Shown: positions 1 to 9,269, counted from the stretch's first letter. The stretch is 64,000 bases of DNA from JADGHX01 sp037200125 (GCA_037200125.1 JBBCGS010000007.1:1059320-1123319); one strand, 5' to 3'. Notes: generated from the sequence alone by a model not told the origin. Numbers and translations: made by a program.

Positions 1-75
1 GAGGCCGCCACCCGCCGCAAGCCTGTACGGCTTCTCGCCCGGCTTCGCGTTCTTCAGCTCTTTTTCCGTGAGCAT
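1..75 (-). CDS. Tyrosine recombinase (phage-type integrase), N-terminal fragment
   Basis: The minus-strand reading from an ATG at 75 gives 25 residues beginning MLTEKELKNAKPGEKPYRL and ending in a Gly-rich turn before it runs off the window. This is the usual opening of the arm-DNA-binding (DUF4102) domain of P4/CP4-57-type integrases. Such enzymes cut and join att sites, commonly in tRNA genes. It reads away from the 3' end of the tRNA-Lys gene 177 bp away, which is the classical tRNA-att-int arrangement. The catalytic domain is not visible, so activity cannot be judged. Confidence 0.7.
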   Translation of the reverse strand, partial: MLTEKELKNAKPGEKPYRLAAGGGL

Positions 76-251
76 GGGGGTATCGGAACTGGGGGTATCG
101 ACGCCTCGCCGGCATCCGGCACCCCCATGAGTACCCCCGCCACCAGTGCTAATCTGTCAATGGACAGCCTAGGACGGCGACATACAGAATCCCCTCGAAA
201 ACGCGAGGTTTTCGCACTTCCTGGGACACTCCGGGACGTGGGACGAGGAAT

Positions 252-327
252 TGGTGGGGTGGGAGGGAATCGAACCCTCGACCAGCGGATTAAAAGTCCG
301 ATGCTCTACCGACTGAGCTACCACCCC
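252..327 (-). tRNA. tRNA-Lys (anticodon TTT)
   Basis: On the minus strand a full 76-nt cloverleaf can be drawn. The acceptor stem GGGGTGG pairs with CCACCCC, the D-arm has GCTCAG...GAGC, the anticodon loop is CTTTTAA (anticodon TTT), the T-loop is TTCGATT and CCA is encoded. Its 3' end faces an integrase gene at the window edge, so it is a probable integration target. Confidence 0.95.
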
Positions 328-372
328 GACGGCTGCCGGGGCCGAGGCCCCTTTGCGGGGGCGCGCATGATA

Positions 373-1047
373 CTACAGAGGCTTGTAGCGGGTAGGGTCA
401 GGTAGACCGGCTGCGGCGAAGCCATCCCGGCGGATGCGGCAAGAGTCGCAGCGCCCGCAGGCGCGGCCTTCGGCGTCCGCCTGATAGCAGGAAACCGTGG
501 CGGCGAAATCCACGCCCTGGCGGGCGCCCTCGCGCACGATATCGGCCTTGGAAAGCCGGATCAGCGGCGCGTGGATGTGGAACGAGGCGCCCTCCACGCC
601 CGCCTTCGTGGCGCGCGTCGCAAGCGCCTCAAACGCCGCGATGAACTCGGGGCGGCAATCCGGGTATCCCGAATAGTCCACCGCGTTCACGCCCATGAAT
701 ATGTCGCGGGCCCCGAGGACCTCGGCCCAGGCCAATGCCAGTGACAGCATCATCGTATTGCGCGCTGGCACGTAGGTCACGGGGATGCCGGTGGTGCCGT
801 GCTCCGGCACGGCGATGGAGTCGTCGGTGAGGGCGGAGCCGCCGATGCCGGCGAGATCCACATTCATCACGCGATGATCGAGCGCACCGAGCGCCGCGGC
901 GACACGCCTCGCGGCATCGAGCTCAGCGGAATGACGCTGCCCGTAGTGAACGGAAAGCGCGTAGCACTCGAACCCCTGTGAACGCGCTATCGCGAGCGTC
1001 GTCGCCGAATCGAGCCCACCGGAAAGAAGCACCACTGCCGCAGGCAT
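373..1047 (-). CDS. queC: 7-cyano-7-deazaguanine (preQ0) synthase QueC
   Basis: QueC converts 7-carboxy-7-deazaguanine to preQ0 with ATP and ammonia in the queuosine pathway (cytoplasmic). The 224-residue protein is complete. Residues 8-14 (LSGGLDS) form the PP-loop ATP site, and a Cys cluster near the C-terminus (C-Y-Q...C-G-R-C-D-S-C) is the zinc site of the family. The gene directly follows queE on the same strand, so the last two committed steps of preQ0 synthesis are together. Length and motifs match the family. Confidence 0.95.
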   Translation of the reverse strand: MPAAVVLLSGGLDSATTLAIARSQGFECYALSVHYGQRHSAELDAARRVAAALGALDHRVMNVDLAGIGGSALTDDSIAVPEHGTTGIPVTYVPARNTMMLSLALAWAEVLGARDIFMGVNAVDYSGYPDCRPEFIAAFEALATRATKAGVEGASFHIHAPLIRLSKADIVREGARQGVDFAATVSCYQADAEGRACGRCDSCRIRRDGFAAAGLPDPTRYKPL

Positions 1048-1050
1048 CGC

Positions 1051-1692
1051 TCATTTCCCTGGCGTATTGCCCCACAGAACCTTGTGGAGCTGAAGCTGGA
1101 AGCGCACCGGCAAGTGGTCTTCCAGAATCCAGTCGGCAAGGTTTCGCGCCGGCAGCTGCTCCGCGCTGGGCGAGAACAAGACCGTGCAGCGTTCCTGCAG
1201 GGCAAGCTCCTGCATTTTCGCGCGGCTCCACTCGTAGTCCTCGCGCCCCGCAGATCACGAACTTCACGAGGTCCTTCGAATCGAGGCGCCCGAGCTCCTC
1301 ATAGCGATTGCGACGCTCTTCGCCCGAACCCGGCGTCTTCACGTCGACGACCTTCACTACGCGAGAATCCACAGACTCGAGCGACATCGCCCCGCTCGTC
1401 TCGAGCGACACGCGAAAACCCTCTTCCGCCAACCGCTGGAGCAGATCGACGCAAGTCTTCTGCGCGAGCGGCTCGCCGCCCGTTACACACACGTATTTCG
1501 TCCCGAGCTCGCGAACGCGAGAGACGATCGCATCGATCTCCCACCACTCGCCGCCATGGAACGCGTAGGCGGTATCACAGTATTGACACCGCAACGGGCA
1601 GCCCGTAAGCCGGACGAACGTAGTGGAATCCCCGCGGTATCGGCCTCGCCCTGCAGGGAATAGAAAATTTCGGTGATCTTGAGTCGAGCCAT
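1051..1692 (-). pseudogene. queE: 7-carboxy-7-deazaguanine synthase QueE, broken by two single-base indels
   Basis: QueE is the radical-SAM enzyme making 7-carboxy-7-deazaguanine. The start (MARLKITEIFYSLQGE) and the C-terminus (ending FQLQLHKVLWGNTPGK) lie in one frame, but the middle, with the cluster motif CPLRCQYCDTAY and the GGEPL motif, is in another. One base appears missing near 1625 (GIP then TTFVRLTG) and one extra near 1246-1249 (a G run, before DYEWSR). The two shifts cancel, restoring a normal length of about 213 residues. Both fall in short homopolymers and the intact queC lies next door, so sequencing error is more likely than gene loss. As given, the sequence cannot make full-length QueE. 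Confidence 0.85.
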
Positions 1693-1749
1693 TCCGTAGA
1701 TAGCGCCATTCCGCGGACAGCGCCACTCCACTGATAAAGATACCCGCCG

Positions 1750-2520
1750 TCAGCGCGCATCCGCTGGAAGCTTGCGCAGCCGCTCGGCGGCGAGCTTCGC
1801 GGCATCGCTGTCGGGGAACTTGCGCGTGACGTCGGCCAGCGTGACACGTGCCTCGGAGAAACGCTTCATCTCGATCTGCGAGAAGCCGAGCTTCAGCAGC
1901 GCATCCGGCGATTTGCGGGAGTTGGGCCAGCGCTCGCCCACCGCGCGGAACGACTGGGCCGCCCTGTCGTACTCGCCCTTCGCGTAGTGCGCTTCGCCCA
2001 GCCAGTACTGCGCATTCTCGGCGATCGGGCTGCTCGGATACGTCGAGAGGAACGACTCGAAGCCGGTGATCGCCACCGCATAGTTCGAAGCCTTCAGCGC
2101 GTCGAAGGCCTGCGAGTACGCCGCTTGCTCGGCAACGGCGGAGCCGCCCGTCGCACCCGAGCCGCCGACCGGAGCACCGGGCGCACCGCCACCCGCACCC
2201 GCGATGCCGCCCGCCACGGAACCGGCCGCCGACGCCGCGGCGAGCCGTTTGTCGAGATCCGAATACAACTCGCGCTGCTGGCGCTTCAGCGCGTCGTTGT
2301 TGTTCTGCAGCTCGTCGATCGTGCCCCGGAGCGAGCGGAGCTCCGACTGCGTGGCGTCGAGCTTCTGCGCCATCTCGACCACGCTCTGATTCGCGCGCTC
2401 GATGCGCTGGAGGCGGCCTTCCAGATCGTTCAGCTTGATCTGCACCGGGTCTTCTTCCGGCGAAACGGCGCAAGCCGACACCAGACCGGACACCAGCACT
2501 GCTGCAACGATGGTTCGCAT
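1750..2520 (-). CDS. cpoB: Cell division coordinator CpoB (YbgF)
   Basis: This 256-residue periplasmic protein acts with Tol-Pal to coordinate outer-membrane constriction with septal peptidoglycan synthesis. The start MRTIVAAVLVSGLVSACAV begins an export signal containing a Cys (ISACA-like, possibly a lipobox). Next comes a coiled coil (about residues 30-90, rich in Leu/Gln/Glu), a Gly/Ala/Pro linker, and a C-terminal TPR region (about 135-250: YSQAFDALKASNY, AQYWLGEAHYAKGEY, ALLKLGFSQIEMKRF). It lies directly downstream of pal, its usual position. Confidence 0.92.
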   Translation of the reverse strand: MRTIVAAVLVSGLVSACAVSPEEDPVQIKLNDLEGRLQRIERANQSVVEMAQKLDATQSELRSLRGTIDELQNNNDALKRQQRELYSDLDKRLAAASAAGSVAGGIAGAGGGAPGAPVGGSGATGGSAVAEQAAYSQAFDALKASNYAVAITGFESFLSTYPSSPIAENAQYWLGEAHYAKGEYDRAAQSFRAVGERWPNSRKSPDALLKLGFSQIEMKRFSEARVTLADVTRKFPDSDAAKLAAERLRKLPADAR

Positions 2521-2581
2521 GGCACACCTCATCCCACGGTCCTGATACAAGGCCGACGCGGCTCGCCCGCTCGGCCGGGCC

Positions 2582-3109
2582 CTACTGGAGGTACACGACT
2601 TCCACGCGGCGATTCTTCGCCCACGCGGCTTCATCGCTACCCGCCGCGGCGGACGCTCCTCGCCGTAGCTCACCGTGGAAATCTGCCCCTCGGCCGCACC
2701 CTGAAGGAGCAGCGCCCGGCGCACGGCCTGCGCACGGCGTTCGCCGAGGGCCGATGTTGTATTCACGTGAGCCGCGCTCATCCGTGTGGCCTTCGAGGCG
2801 GATCTTCATGCCGGTGTTCTTCGAGAGATATTTGGCATGAGCGGCGACGATGTCCGTGCCCTCACCCTTGATCTCGCTGCTGTCGAAGTCGAAGTAGATC
2901 GTTCGCTTCGCGAGCAGGCCTTCCATCGGACCCGGGGCATCGGCACCGTCGTCCGACACGGTCGCGGGACGAACCCCCGAAGAGTCCGCACCGGAGTTCT
3001 GGCTCGTGTTCGTCCCGGCGTTCGCATCCGGCTTCACCTTCGGCTTGCAGCCTGCGACGGCCAAAGACACGGCCAGAATGACGGCCAACAGCACCAGCGG
3101 TTTACGCAT
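2582..3109 (-). pseudogene. pal: Peptidoglycan-associated lipoprotein Pal, two compensating frameshifts
   Basis: Pal anchors the outer membrane to peptidoglycan and binds TolB. A signal peptide with a lipobox (LAVAGC, Cys about residue 20) is followed by an OmpA-like domain with IYFDFDSSEIK and the motif EGHTDERGSREYNIG. After that the frame shifts: one extra G at about 2750-2754 moves ALGERRAQAVR into another frame, and one missing G at about 2650 returns to AAAGSDEAAWAKNRRVEVVYL. The corrected protein would be about 175 residues, normal for Pal. Pal is rarely dispensable, so this pair of shifts looks like sequence error. The chosen start, MRKPLVLL, directly precedes the signal. Confidence 0.85.
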
Positions 3110-3229
3110 TACTTTTCGCTCCCATATCCCCACCGCCCAAACGGCAGGGCGCTTTCTATCACAAACGATGGGCCCACCCCATCGCTGTTATGAAACTTGC
3201 GCGTCGCCCTCGGGCGACACACCGACCTG

Positions 3230-4545
3230 CTATTGAGCAAACGGACCCCCACACAGGTTCCCGCACCTGGCCCTGGTCGCTCTTCAGGCGCTGCCCGGTG
3301 AGGGCATCCGTCGACACGGTGGCGAGCATGCCGCGGCCGGCCTTCCGAGCCCGAGTAGATGAGCATGGCGCCGTTCGGCGCGAAGCTCGGGGACTCATCC
3401 TGCCGCCCCTTGGAGAGCACTCGCACGTTGTTGGACGCGAGGTCCTGAACGGCGATTCGGTAGTTGCCGCCGTCGAGCGTGACCATCGCGAGCTGGGTGC
3501 CATCAGGGCTCAGGCGCGGACGCGCGTTGTAGCTGCCACCGAACGTGATGCGCTTCGGCTTGTCCCCGGCGCGCACGCCCACGCGATAGATCTGCGGGCC
3601 GCCGGCCCGGTCCGACGTGAAGTACAGCGACTGGCCGTCGTTGCTCCAGACCGCTTCGGTATCGATCGCCGGATCGTCCGTGATGCGCGTAAGGCCCTGC
3701 GTATTCAGATCCAGCACGAAGATATCGGGATTGCCCGAGGTACCGCCGAGCGTGAGCGCAAGTCGCTTGCCATCCGGTGAAAACGCGGGCGCGCCGTTGA
3801 TGCCCGCCCGCGCGGAGACGCGCGAGCGCTCCCCGGTGCGCACCTGCTGCACATAGACCGCGGACCGACGGGACTCGAACGACACGTAGGCGATCCACTG
3901 CCCGTCCGCCGACCACGAGGGCGACATGATCGGGTAGCGCGACTCCAGCACCCGGCGCTGGTTCTCGCCATCCGAATCCGCGATGACGAGCTGGTAGGTC
4001 TGGCTGGGCGGCTGCCCATCCACCGACACATAGGCAATACGCGTCGCAAACGCGCCCCGCACGCCGATGATCTTTTCGTAGATCACGTCGCTCACGCGAT
4101 GTGCCGCGTTACGCAGCGCCGCCTGGGGACCCGAGAAACGCTGGCTCGCGATCGTCTGCCCGGTAAGCGCGTTGACGAGGTCGAAATCGACGGAGAGCTG
4201 CCCATCGCCGGCGCCCGACACACGCCCGACGACGACGTAGTCGTTACCGCTCGCCTTCCAATCCGCCGCGACGACATCGACCGCCCGGGTCGGCGTGCTC
4301 ATCATCTGGGCCCGGGTCATCGTCTTGAAGCGACCGCTCGTCGCGAGGTCATGCTGGACGACTTCGGAAACATCCACGCCACCATCCGCAGGCACGCGGG
4401 TGAACGGCACGACGGCGATGGGAATGGGATCCGTGACGCCGCTGGTGATGTCGATCTGCAGCTCCGCATGGGCCGGCAGGGCCGCGCAGAGTGCGATAGC
4501 AATGCTCAGTGCCGCGAGAGGCAGGTGTCGGAGCCAGTCTGTCAT
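3230..4545 (-). pseudogene. tolB: Tol-Pal system protein TolB, frameshifted near the C-terminus
   Basis: TolB is the periplasmic beta-propeller linking TolA and Pal. The start MTDWLRHL leads a signal peptide ending AHA. An N-terminal TolB domain (PIAVVPF...) and PD40/WD40-like repeats follow (PDGKRLALTLGG, TDDPAIDTEAVWSNDGQSL, RPRLSPDGTQLAMV). One extra base at about 3337-3341 (within GGCCGG) throws the last blade out of frame; another extra base in a five-C run at 3246-3250 hides the natural ending VWGPFAQ-stop at 3230. Removing both gives about 437 residues, the family length. The flanking Tol genes are otherwise intact. Confidence 0.85.
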
Positions 4546-4580
4546 GGTTCTCGCTTTCACTCGTTACACGTCCTTTCCAG

Positions 4581-5444
4581 TCAATCCGACGGCCTGAAAT
4601 TGAACACCAGGTTCCGGTCGAACACCGCCGGATCCGGCGCCGGAGGCAGCGGGGACGCACGATACACCGCCTGCTCGATCGAGGCGCGCAGGGCGGCATC
4701 GCCGTTGCACTCGCCCACGCTCACCGCGGTGACCTCGCCGCCCGTCGTCTGCGTCACACGCACCACACAGTCGATGCCGGCGCGCGCGCTGGGGGGCCTG
4801 ATCCAGGCGCGCTGTACCCTGTTCGCAATCTGCGCAAGCCAGCTCGCCAGCACGCCGCTCGAACGCAATTTGTCCGCGCGCTCTTCGGCTTCCAGCGTCT
4901 TGCGAAGTTCCGTATCCCGCTCGGCCTGCTCGCGCGCCACATCCGCCTTGCGCTGCTCTTCCGCCTTGCGTTTGGCGTCGGCAACCCGCTTTTCCTCGGC
5001 CGCCTTGGCATCCGCCTTGCGTTTGCGATCGGCCTCTTCCTCGCGCGCTTTCTGCTCGGCGGCTGCCGCTTTCTCCTGGGCCTGCTTGCGCTCGAGCGCG
5101 ACGCGCTCGTCCTGTTCGCGCTTCTGGTCCTGTTTCTGCTGCTCTTCGCGCTGCGCCTGATCGCGCTGCTGGATTTCCTCCGGCGTCGGCGCGGGCGGAC
5201 CCACCTCCTCCGGCGGCGGCGCCTCGGGCACCGGATCCGGCGGCGGAGGGTCCGGCGCTTTCGGCGGCGGAGCCGCGCTCTTCTGCTCCACCACGCTCGC
5301 TTCCACGGCAAGCGTGGGCGTGGGTGGCGCGGGTTTGCGCTTGTACGCGTAAAAGCCGTACGCGAGTGCGCCCACCACCAGCCCATGCAACAGCACGGAC
5401 TGCGTGACGGAAATCCATCGGTCGCTCTTGCGCTCGATACTCAT
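4581..5444 (-). CDS. tolA: Cell envelope integrity protein TolA
   Basis: TolA (287 aa) spans the periplasm and transmits proton-motive force from TolQR to Pal/TolB. A single N-terminal membrane segment (about 17-34, VLLHGLVVGALAYGFYAY) is followed by a Pro-rich stretch, a long Ala/Lys/Glu/Gln coiled-coil domain (about 85-175, many KAE/QKA repeats), and a TonB-like C-terminal domain (about 190-287) with GIDCVVRVTQTTGGEV. It sits between tolR and tolB, as expected. The length is shorter than in E. coli, which is normal because the middle domain varies. Confidence 0.93.
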   Translation of the reverse strand: MSIERKSDRWISVTQSVLLHGLVVGALAYGFYAYKRKPAPPTPTLAVEASVVEQKSAAPPPKAPDPPPPDPVPEAPPPEEVGPPAPTPEEIQQRDQAQREEQQKQDQKREQDERVALERKQAQEKAAAAEQKAREEEADRKRKADAKAAEEKRVADAKRKAEEQRKADVAREQAERDTELRKTLEAEERADKLRSSGVLASWLAQIANRVQRAWIRPPSARAGIDCVVRVTQTTGGEVTAVSVGECNGDAALRASIEQAVYRASPLPPAPDPAVFDRNLVFNFRPSD

Positions 5445-5483
5445 CTGGAGGGAAGCACCCCGCGTGCCCGCACGGCCGGCGGC

Positions 5484-5984
5484 TCAGCCCGCGGGGGCGG
5501 CTGAAGCCGGTGCCGAGGCGGTGCTGTTAGCGGCCGCATCGGGCGCGCCCATCGGCTTGCGGGTGGCGAGCGGCTGGGTGATGAACCCCACCTTCTTCGC
5601 GCCGGCGTGCTGGAGGATCACCATCGCATCCACCGCCCGCCCGTATGGGATGCTTTCATCCGCCTTCAACAACACCGCGCGATCCGGATTCCGGCGCATG
5701 GCCGCTGTCGCGCGCGCGGTGAGCACGTCTTCTGAAATCGCCACATTCGGCGTGCCGCCTACGTTGAGGAACAGTCGGCTCTGCTTGTCGATGGACAGCA
5801 CGAGCGGTTCCAGCGCATCGGGCGGCAAGGGTTCCGCAGACGCCTTCGGCAGATCCACCTTCACGCCCTGCGCAAGCAGCGGCGCGGTCACCATGAAGAT
5901 GATCAGCAGCACGAGCATCACGTCGATGTAAGGCACGACATTGATCTCACCCATCAACCGTCGTCCCCGGTGAAGTTGCGCCAT
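5484..5984 (-). CDS. tolR: Tol-Pal inner membrane protein TolR
   Basis: TolR (166 aa) is an ExbD-family partner of TolQ in the proton-driven motor. One membrane segment (about 18-38) carries the essential Asp within VVPYIDVMLVLLIIFMV. The periplasmic ExbD domain runs to about residue 140 (VLLKADESIPYGRAVDAM). The C-terminal tail is rich in Ala/Pro/Ser. Only three bases separate it from tolQ, so the two are cotranscribed and probably translationally coupled. Confidence 0.95.
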   Translation of the reverse strand: MAQLHRGRRLMGEINVVPYIDVMLVLLIIFMVTAPLLAQGVKVDLPKASAEPLPPDALEPLVLSIDKQSRLFLNVGGTPNVAISEDVLTARATAAMRRNPDRAVLLKADESIPYGRAVDAMVILQHAGAKKVGFITQPLATRKPMGAPDAAANSTASAPASAAPAG

Positions 5985-5987
5985 GGA

Positions 5988-6710
5988 TCAGACTCCCCGT
6001 GGCCCGGCCTGCACGGCCGGTACCGGCGCCTGCGTTCCCCCGCGGGACGCGTGACGCTGCAGGATGGTGGAGAACTCCTCCATGAACGCCGCGTACCGCA
6101 CTTCGAGCCGCCCGACCTGATCGGCGAACCGGTTGAACGCGATGACCGCCGGGATGGCCGCGAACAGTCCGATCGCAGTGGCCACGAGCGCTTCGGAAAT
6201 GCCGGGCGCCACCATCGCAAGCGTCGCCTGCTGCGCGTTCCCGAGCCCGGAGAACGCATTCATGATGCCCCAGACCGTACCGAACAGACCCACATAGGGG
6301 CTGGTCGAACCGACGGTCGCAAGCGTCGCGAGGCTGTGCTCGAGCCGATCGATCTCCTTCAGTCGCGCCACCTGCATCGCGCGCCGCGAGCCTTCCAGGA
6401 TGTGGTCCGCGTTGATGCCACCACCCTGCCGCTGCCGCGCGAACTCGCGGAAGCCGAACTCGAAGATGCTCGACATGCCCGTCGCGTTCCCGCGCGCTTC
6501 GATACCCCGATACAGCTGCGACAAATCCCCGCCCGACCAGAAGTTCTGCTCGAACTGGTCCGACTCCCGGCGGGCGCGGCTGATGACGATGCGTTTGCGG
6601 AAGATGATGGCCCACGACATCAGTGAAGCCATCGCCAGCAGGGCGAGCACGATCTTCACGGGGATCGTCGCATCCAGGATCAGCTTGATGATGGACAGAT
6701 CGTTGTTCAT
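5988..6710 (-). CDS. tolQ: Tol-Pal inner membrane protein TolQ
   Basis: TolQ (240 aa) is a MotA/ExbB-family channel subunit of the Tol motor. Three membrane helices are visible: about 15-38, about 140-162 (STSPYVGLFGTVWGIM) and about 175-198 (EALVATAIGLFAAIPAVIAFN), with the conserved G-L-x-G-T-V-W-G-I signature. The start MNNDLSIIKL at 6710 overlaps the ybgC stop by four bases (ATGA), which supports it. Confidence 0.95.
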   Translation of the reverse strand: MNNDLSIIKLILDATIPVKIVLALLAMASLMSWAIIFRKRIVISRARRESDQFEQNFWSGGDLSQLYRGIEARGNATGMSSIFEFGFREFARQRQGGGINADHILEGSRRAMQVARLKEIDRLEHSLATLATVGSTSPYVGLFGTVWGIMNAFSGLGNAQQATLAMVAPGISEALVATAIGLFAAIPAVIAFNRFADQVGRLEVRYAAFMEEFSTILQRHASRGGTQAPVPAVQAGPRGV

Positions 6711-7129
6711 TTGAGGTCGGCTCCTTCGGAGGACATCGCTTCGACGATGTCCGCGGGCAATCGTTTCGGGCGGAATGTCGCCGCGTCCAGGCACGCCACC
6801 CGGGCGGACGCGGTCACCAGCAACTCTTCGTCCCGGAGGATGCGCTGGTCGAATCGCAGGCAGGCCGCGCTTTCCTTCTCGCACGTGCAGACGATCGAGA
6901 GCGAGTCGTCCAGCCGTGCGGGCCGGCGGTACTCGATGTTGACGCTCGCCACGACGAACATGATCCCCGGGCTCTTCGCGAGCTCGGTCTGCACGAAACC
7001 GAGCGAGCGCAGCCACTCGGTGCGGGCGCGCTCCAGGAACCGCAGGTAGTTCGCGTAATAGACGACCCCGCCGCCGTCCGTATCTTCCCAGTAAACGCGG
7101 GCGGCCCAGGAGAATTGTTTTCCCGTCAC
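6707..7129 (-). CDS. ybgC: Tol-Pal-associated acyl-CoA thioesterase YbgC
   Basis: This 140-residue 4-hydroxybenzoyl-CoA-type hotdog thioesterase hydrolyses acyl-CoAs and heads the tol operon in many Proteobacteria. The active-site motif VYWEDTDGGGVVYYANYLRF contains the catalytic Asp. Four-base overlaps with ruvB upstream and tolQ downstream place it in one transcription unit with both. Confidence 0.93.
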   Translation of the reverse strand: MTGKQFSWAARVYWEDTDGGGVVYYANYLRFLERARTEWLRSLGFVQTELAKSPGIMFVVASVNIEYRRPARLDDSLSIVCTCEKESAACLRFDQRILRDEELLVTASARVACLDAATFRPKRLPADIVEAMSSEGADLK

Positions 7130-8172
7130 TGCTCGCCGTCCTCGAACAGGGGCAGGTTCGAGAGCCGCTCGGGCGTCTTCAGGCCGAAATGCTCGTACGC
7201 CTTGCGCGTGGCGACGCGCCCGCGCGCGGTGCGCGTGGTGAAGCCCTGCTGGATGAGGAACGGCTCCACCACGTCTTCGAGCGTGCCACGGTCTTCGCTG
7301 ATGGCGGCGGCGATGCTTTCGACGCCCACCGGGCCGCCGTCGAACCGCTCGATGATGGTGAGGATGTACTTGCGATCCAGCGTGTCGAAGCCTTCGGGAT
7401 CGACCTGAAGCATGTCGAGCGCGGCACTGGCGACGGCGACATCGATGTTCCCGTTCGCCTTCACCTGCGCATAGTCCCGAGCCCGGCGCAGCAGGCGATT
7501 CGCGATACGTGGCGTGCCCCGTGAGCGTCGGGCGATACCGCGGGCGCCACCCTCGTCGATGGCCACACCCAGGATGCTGGCCGAGCGCGTAACGATGCGC
7601 TCCAGGTCATCCACCCCGTAGAACTCCAGCCGCTGTACGACGCCGAAGCGGTCGCGCAGCGGCGCCGTCAGGAGCCCCGCCCGCGTGGTCGCGCCGACCA
7701 GCGTGAACGGCGGCAGCGCGAGCTTGATCGACCGGGCGCCCGGGCCTTCGCCGATCATGATGTCGAGCTGGTAATCCTCCATCGCCGGATACAGCACTTC
7801 CTCGACGATGGGCAGCAGGCGATGGATCTCGTCGATGAACAGCACGTCGCGCGGCTGCAGGCTCGTGAGCATCGCGGCGAGATCGGCCGGGCGTTCCAGC
7901 ACCGGGCCCGAGGTCTGCTTCATCGTGACGCCGAGCTCGTTGGCGATGATGTGCGCGAGCGTGGTCTTGCCCAGGCCCGGCGGCCCGAAGATGAGCACAT
8001 GGTCGAGCGCCTCGGCGCGCTGGCGCGCGGCGGTCACGAAGATCTCGAGCTGCGTCTTCACCGCCGCCTGGCCGATGTAGTCGTCGAGCGTGCGCGGACG
8101 GATGGCACGGTCGACGGCCTCGTCTTCGCGAGTCGCCGTTCCCATCACGATGCGTTCAGCGTCCACAGCCAT
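7126..8172 (-). CDS. ruvB: Holliday junction branch migration ATPase RuvB
   Basis: RuvB (348 aa) is the hexameric AAA+ motor driving branch migration with RuvA. It has Walker A GPPGLGKTT (about 64-72), Walker B DEIHRL, sensor and arginine-finger region (GATTRAGLL, APLRDRFG), and the C-terminal winged helix (about 265-335). It follows ruvA after 21 bases and overlaps ybgC by four. Confidence 0.96.
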   Translation of the reverse strand: MAVDAERIVMGTATREDEAVDRAIRPRTLDDYIGQAAVKTQLEIFVTAARQRAEALDHVLIFGPPGLGKTTLAHIIANELGVTMKQTSGPVLERPADLAAMLTSLQPRDVLFIDEIHRLLPIVEEVLYPAMEDYQLDIMIGEGPGARSIKLALPPFTLVGATTRAGLLTAPLRDRFGVVQRLEFYGVDDLERIVTRSASILGVAIDEGGARGIARRSRGTPRIANRLLRRARDYAQVKANGNIDVAVASAALDMLQVDPEGFDTLDRKYILTIIERFDGGPVGVESIAAAISEDRGTLEDVVEPFLIQQGFTTRTARGRVATRKAYEHFGLKTPERLSNLPLFEDGEQ

Positions 8173-8193
8173 CGGAGTCGTTCTTCCGCGCCA

Positions 8194-8787
8194 CTAGTCT
8201 TTGGCCGCGCTCTGCAGGGCGCGGCGGATCAATTCTTCGGTGGAGTGTGTACCGGGACCGGCGGCCTTGAGCAAGCGCGTTGCCTCGGGCGGACGGTAGC
8301 CGAGCGCCACGAGCGCGGCGAACGCCTCGTTTTCCGGGGCGGCGCGGGCCTGCAAAACGAGCGAGTCCGCCGTCCCACCGCTCGACGGCGCCAGCCGATC
8401 CCGCATCTCCACGATCATTCTCTCGGCCGTCTTGCGACCGATGCCGGGGACGCGGATGAGCGCATCCACATCCTGGTTGCGCACGGACGCGCCGAAGGCT
8501 TCGACACTCATGCCGGAAAGCAACGCGAGGCCGATTTTCGGCCCGATGCCGGACACCTTCAGGAGGTTGCGGAACAGGCGACGCTCGTCCTCCGTCGCGA
8601 ATCCGTAGAGAAGCTGCGCGTCCTCGCGCACGACGAAGTGCGTGAGCAGCTTCACCTCCTCGCCCACTGCGGGCAGGTGCAGGAAGGTGGACATCGGCGC
8701 TTCCACTTCATAGCCGATGCCGCCCACTTCCACAGTGAGCTGCGGGGGTACTTTCGAGGTGATGCGGCCGCGGAGCGAGCCGATCAT
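8194..8787 (-). CDS. ruvA: Holliday junction DNA helicase RuvA
   Basis: RuvA (197 aa) binds the four-way junction as a tetramer and loads RuvB. The start MIGSLRGRI is the family consensus, and its ATG overlaps the ruvC stop (ATGA). It has an OB-fold (1-62), tandem helix-hairpin-helix motifs (VSGIGPKIG, VPGIGRKTAERM, about 70-140), and a C-terminal RuvB-binding domain (about 148-197). Confidence 0.95.
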   Translation of the reverse strand: MIGSLRGRITSKVPPQLTVEVGGIGYEVEAPMSTFLHLPAVGEEVKLLTHFVVREDAQLLYGFATEDERRLFRNLLKVSGIGPKIGLALLSGMSVEAFGASVRNQDVDALIRVPGIGRKTAERMIVEMRDRLAPSSGGTADSLVLQARAAPENEAFAALVALGYRPPEATRLLKAAGPGTHSTEELIRRALQSAAKD

Positions 8788-9269
8788 TTCGCGCGGACCA
8801 GCAGCTGCATCCGCCGCGAGTTCGCGTGGCACAGAGCAACGGCCAGCGCGTCGGATGCGTCCGCCGGCAGGCGCCCTTCGACCCCGAGCAACGCGCGGAT
8901 CATGTGGGCAACCTGTTCCTTCTCCGCTCCGCCGAACCCCACGACCGCGAGCTTGATCGCGCGCGGCGCGTATTCGAACACCGGAAGCTTCCCCGGCACC
9001 GCACAGAGCGCGGCCCCGCGCGCGTGACCGAGCTTCAACGCGCTGTCGACATTGCGATTGAGGAAGACGCGTTCGACGGCGATCTCATCGGGCCTGAAGC
9101 GCTCGATGAGGGCCTCGACGCCTTCGAAGATGCAACGAAGGCGCTCGGGCAGCGCGCCGGTGCCGGCGACGATACAGCCGTTCGCGACCTCGGTTTGCTT
9201 GGACCCCGCGCACTCGATGACTCCATACCCCGTGCGGCGTGAACCCGGATCGAGCCCCAGGATGCGCAC
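8784..9269 (-). CDS. ruvC: Crossover junction endodeoxyribonuclease RuvC
   Basis: RuvC (161 aa) resolves Holliday junctions. Catalytic acids are visible: Asp in ILGLDPGS, Glu in IAVERVF, and the Asp pair in DASDALAVALCHA. A GTG start (V-R-I-L-G-L-D) is preferred because families begin M-R-I-L-G; an earlier in-frame start is possible because the frame stays open upstream. No strong ribosome-binding site precedes it. It is first in the ruvCAB order. Confidence 0.93.
   Translation of the reverse strand: MRILGLDPGSRRTGYGVIECAGSKQTEVANGCIVAGTGALPERLRCIFEGVEALIERFRPDEIAVERVFLNRNVDSALKLGHARGAALCAVPGKLPVFEYAPRAIKLAVVGFGGAEKEQVAHMIRALLGVEGRLPADASDALAVALCHANSRRMQLLVRAK

Noticed and set aside
923..2527. 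A 534-codon open frame on the minus strand
   Set aside because: It merely links frameshifted pieces of queE and out-of-frame cpoB; composition is Arg/Gly-rich and not protein-like outside the queE part.
4099..5504. Plus-strand frames opposite tolB/tolA
   Set aside because: Antisense to tolB and tolA coiled-coil codons; Arg/Leu/Ser repeats reflect the tolA sequence.
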